From contig JBCFYV010001001.1 in the NCBI GenBank assembly GCA_039000515.1, positions 11,149,373 to 11,213,372 of the forward strand: a stretch of 64,000 bases of DNA. The letters run 5' to 3'. The position numbers and the translations under genes are program-made. Under the pieces are notes generated by a model. That model was not told the DNA's origin and did no database searches. It saw nothing but the letters and a program-made list of their open reading frames with translations. This document shows positions 35,566 to 64,000 of this stretch, in pieces; the stretch's first letter is position 1, and every line of letters begins with the position of its first letter. Origin of the DNA: Timema cristinae (lineage: Eukaryota > Arthropoda > Insecta > Phasmatodea > Timematidae).

Positions 35566-36092
35566 AAGGCTGTGTCACACTGTACTTCCTTACTAGCCGC
35601 TACTTGAGTAGGAGTAAGTAGGCCTTAGAGTGTATAACCCGAACCGGTAGTAAGACGTGGTGCTAAAAGAAAAAAAGTAGGTCTAAGTAGCCTAGTGTGA
35701 CAGAAAAAGAAATGGCTACTAGCACTCGCTGGCGAGTGGAAAAACAGTAGCTAGAGAATTTGGACGTGTTTAACTTTTAGCACTACTTACTATCCAGTAG
35801 CCGATCTTAAAGAGTCAAGTGACTCACTCACAGCTAGCGAATAGTGCTCTAGTCGCCCAGTGTAACAGTGGAATCTCAGTGCAGTAGCGGATGTAATTCA
35901 TCAGCACATGGTTGTATTGGTCTGTGCTGTATATATTTTGTGTTGAAATCTTATACACACAACCATATGCTTTGCTATACTCGCTTTACTAATTACAGCT
36001 ACCTTAGAACAATTTGACATAGAAATAGCTGGAAAATGTAGTAGGCGTTACTTTGTATCGGCTAGTGAAGTAGCACAGTGTGACACAACCTT
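35566..36092. mobile_element. MITE directly upstream of the first coding exon
   Basis: AAGGCTGTGTCACACTG at 35566-35582 is mirrored by CAGTGTGACACAACCTT at 36076-36092. The interior is rich in AGTAGC/GCTACT motifs and includes a SINE 3'-tail fragment at 35625-35665. The right end stops 34 bp before the splice acceptor of exon 1. I could not define a target duplication, so the class is uncertain. Confidence 0.65.
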
Positions 36093-36144
36093 TAGTATTT
36101 TGTTAAACCAAAATTATTTCTTGCAGGTAGTGGAATTAGACAAA

Positions 36145-63786
<27,642 letters not shown>

Positions 63787-64000
63787 GTAAGTGGACTATG
63801 CGCTCATTCATTTCACATCCATTAGAGAATAATTGGAAACCCCAAAGCTTTTTTATTTCAAGCATCTGTCTTAATACTACTTCAGGCTGTACATAAATGT
63901 ACTAATTAAGAGGGATATCAAACTCAATTCCACAATTCTAAGTGATATTTAAAGAATCGAGAATCAAAAATAATATTACAATTCTCGATTCTTTGATTCT

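Overview
This window looks like a piece of a repeat-rich, AT-rich animal genome, most likely an arthropod. The one protein-coding gene is split into short exons with GT-AG introns that keep phase, and its product is an ABCC10/MRP7-type transporter. Most of the rest is transposon debris: tRNA-derived SINEs, hAT, mariner and TA-flanked MITEs. I cannot place the species; 'probably insect or other arthropod' is an inference from the protein and the transposon mix. No bacterial operons, CRISPR arrays, rRNA or intact tRNA genes were seen.

Layout. From 1 to about 36.1 kb I find no host gene. This part holds dozens of SINE copies in at least four head types, a 1.6-kb hAT remnant with a perfect 8-bp target duplication (7795-9435), several MITEs and foldback elements, a LINE fragment (24643-24819), and a nested structure at 27.6-33.0 kb. 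In the nested structure, a hAT-like element sits in a dispersed repeat and itself carries a second, broken hAT of the GTF2IRD2/ZBED type. The last 0.8 kb before the gene is largely two MITEs (35290-35508 and 35566-36092).

From 36145 to the right edge, on the plus strand, lies a single ABCC10-like gene. Sixteen coding exons give about 1,040 residues: TMD0, the complete first transmembrane domain, NBD1, a linker, and the start of the second transmembrane domain. The rest of TMD2 and NBD2 lie beyond the window. Introns run from about 0.4 to 3.3 kb and contain their own SINEs, MITEs and an antisense mariner transposase relic.

Two exons (56023-56160 and 60141-60160) each look one G short of the frame expected from the family. 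They may be consensus errors, polymorphisms or early gene decay; for the first, a shifted AGAG splice acceptor would restore the frame. Apart from this gene, the most informative content is the transposon record: matched target duplications, nested insertions and one empty-site comparison give a relative order of events. I did not find a convincing new molecular system; the findings are ranked accordingly.
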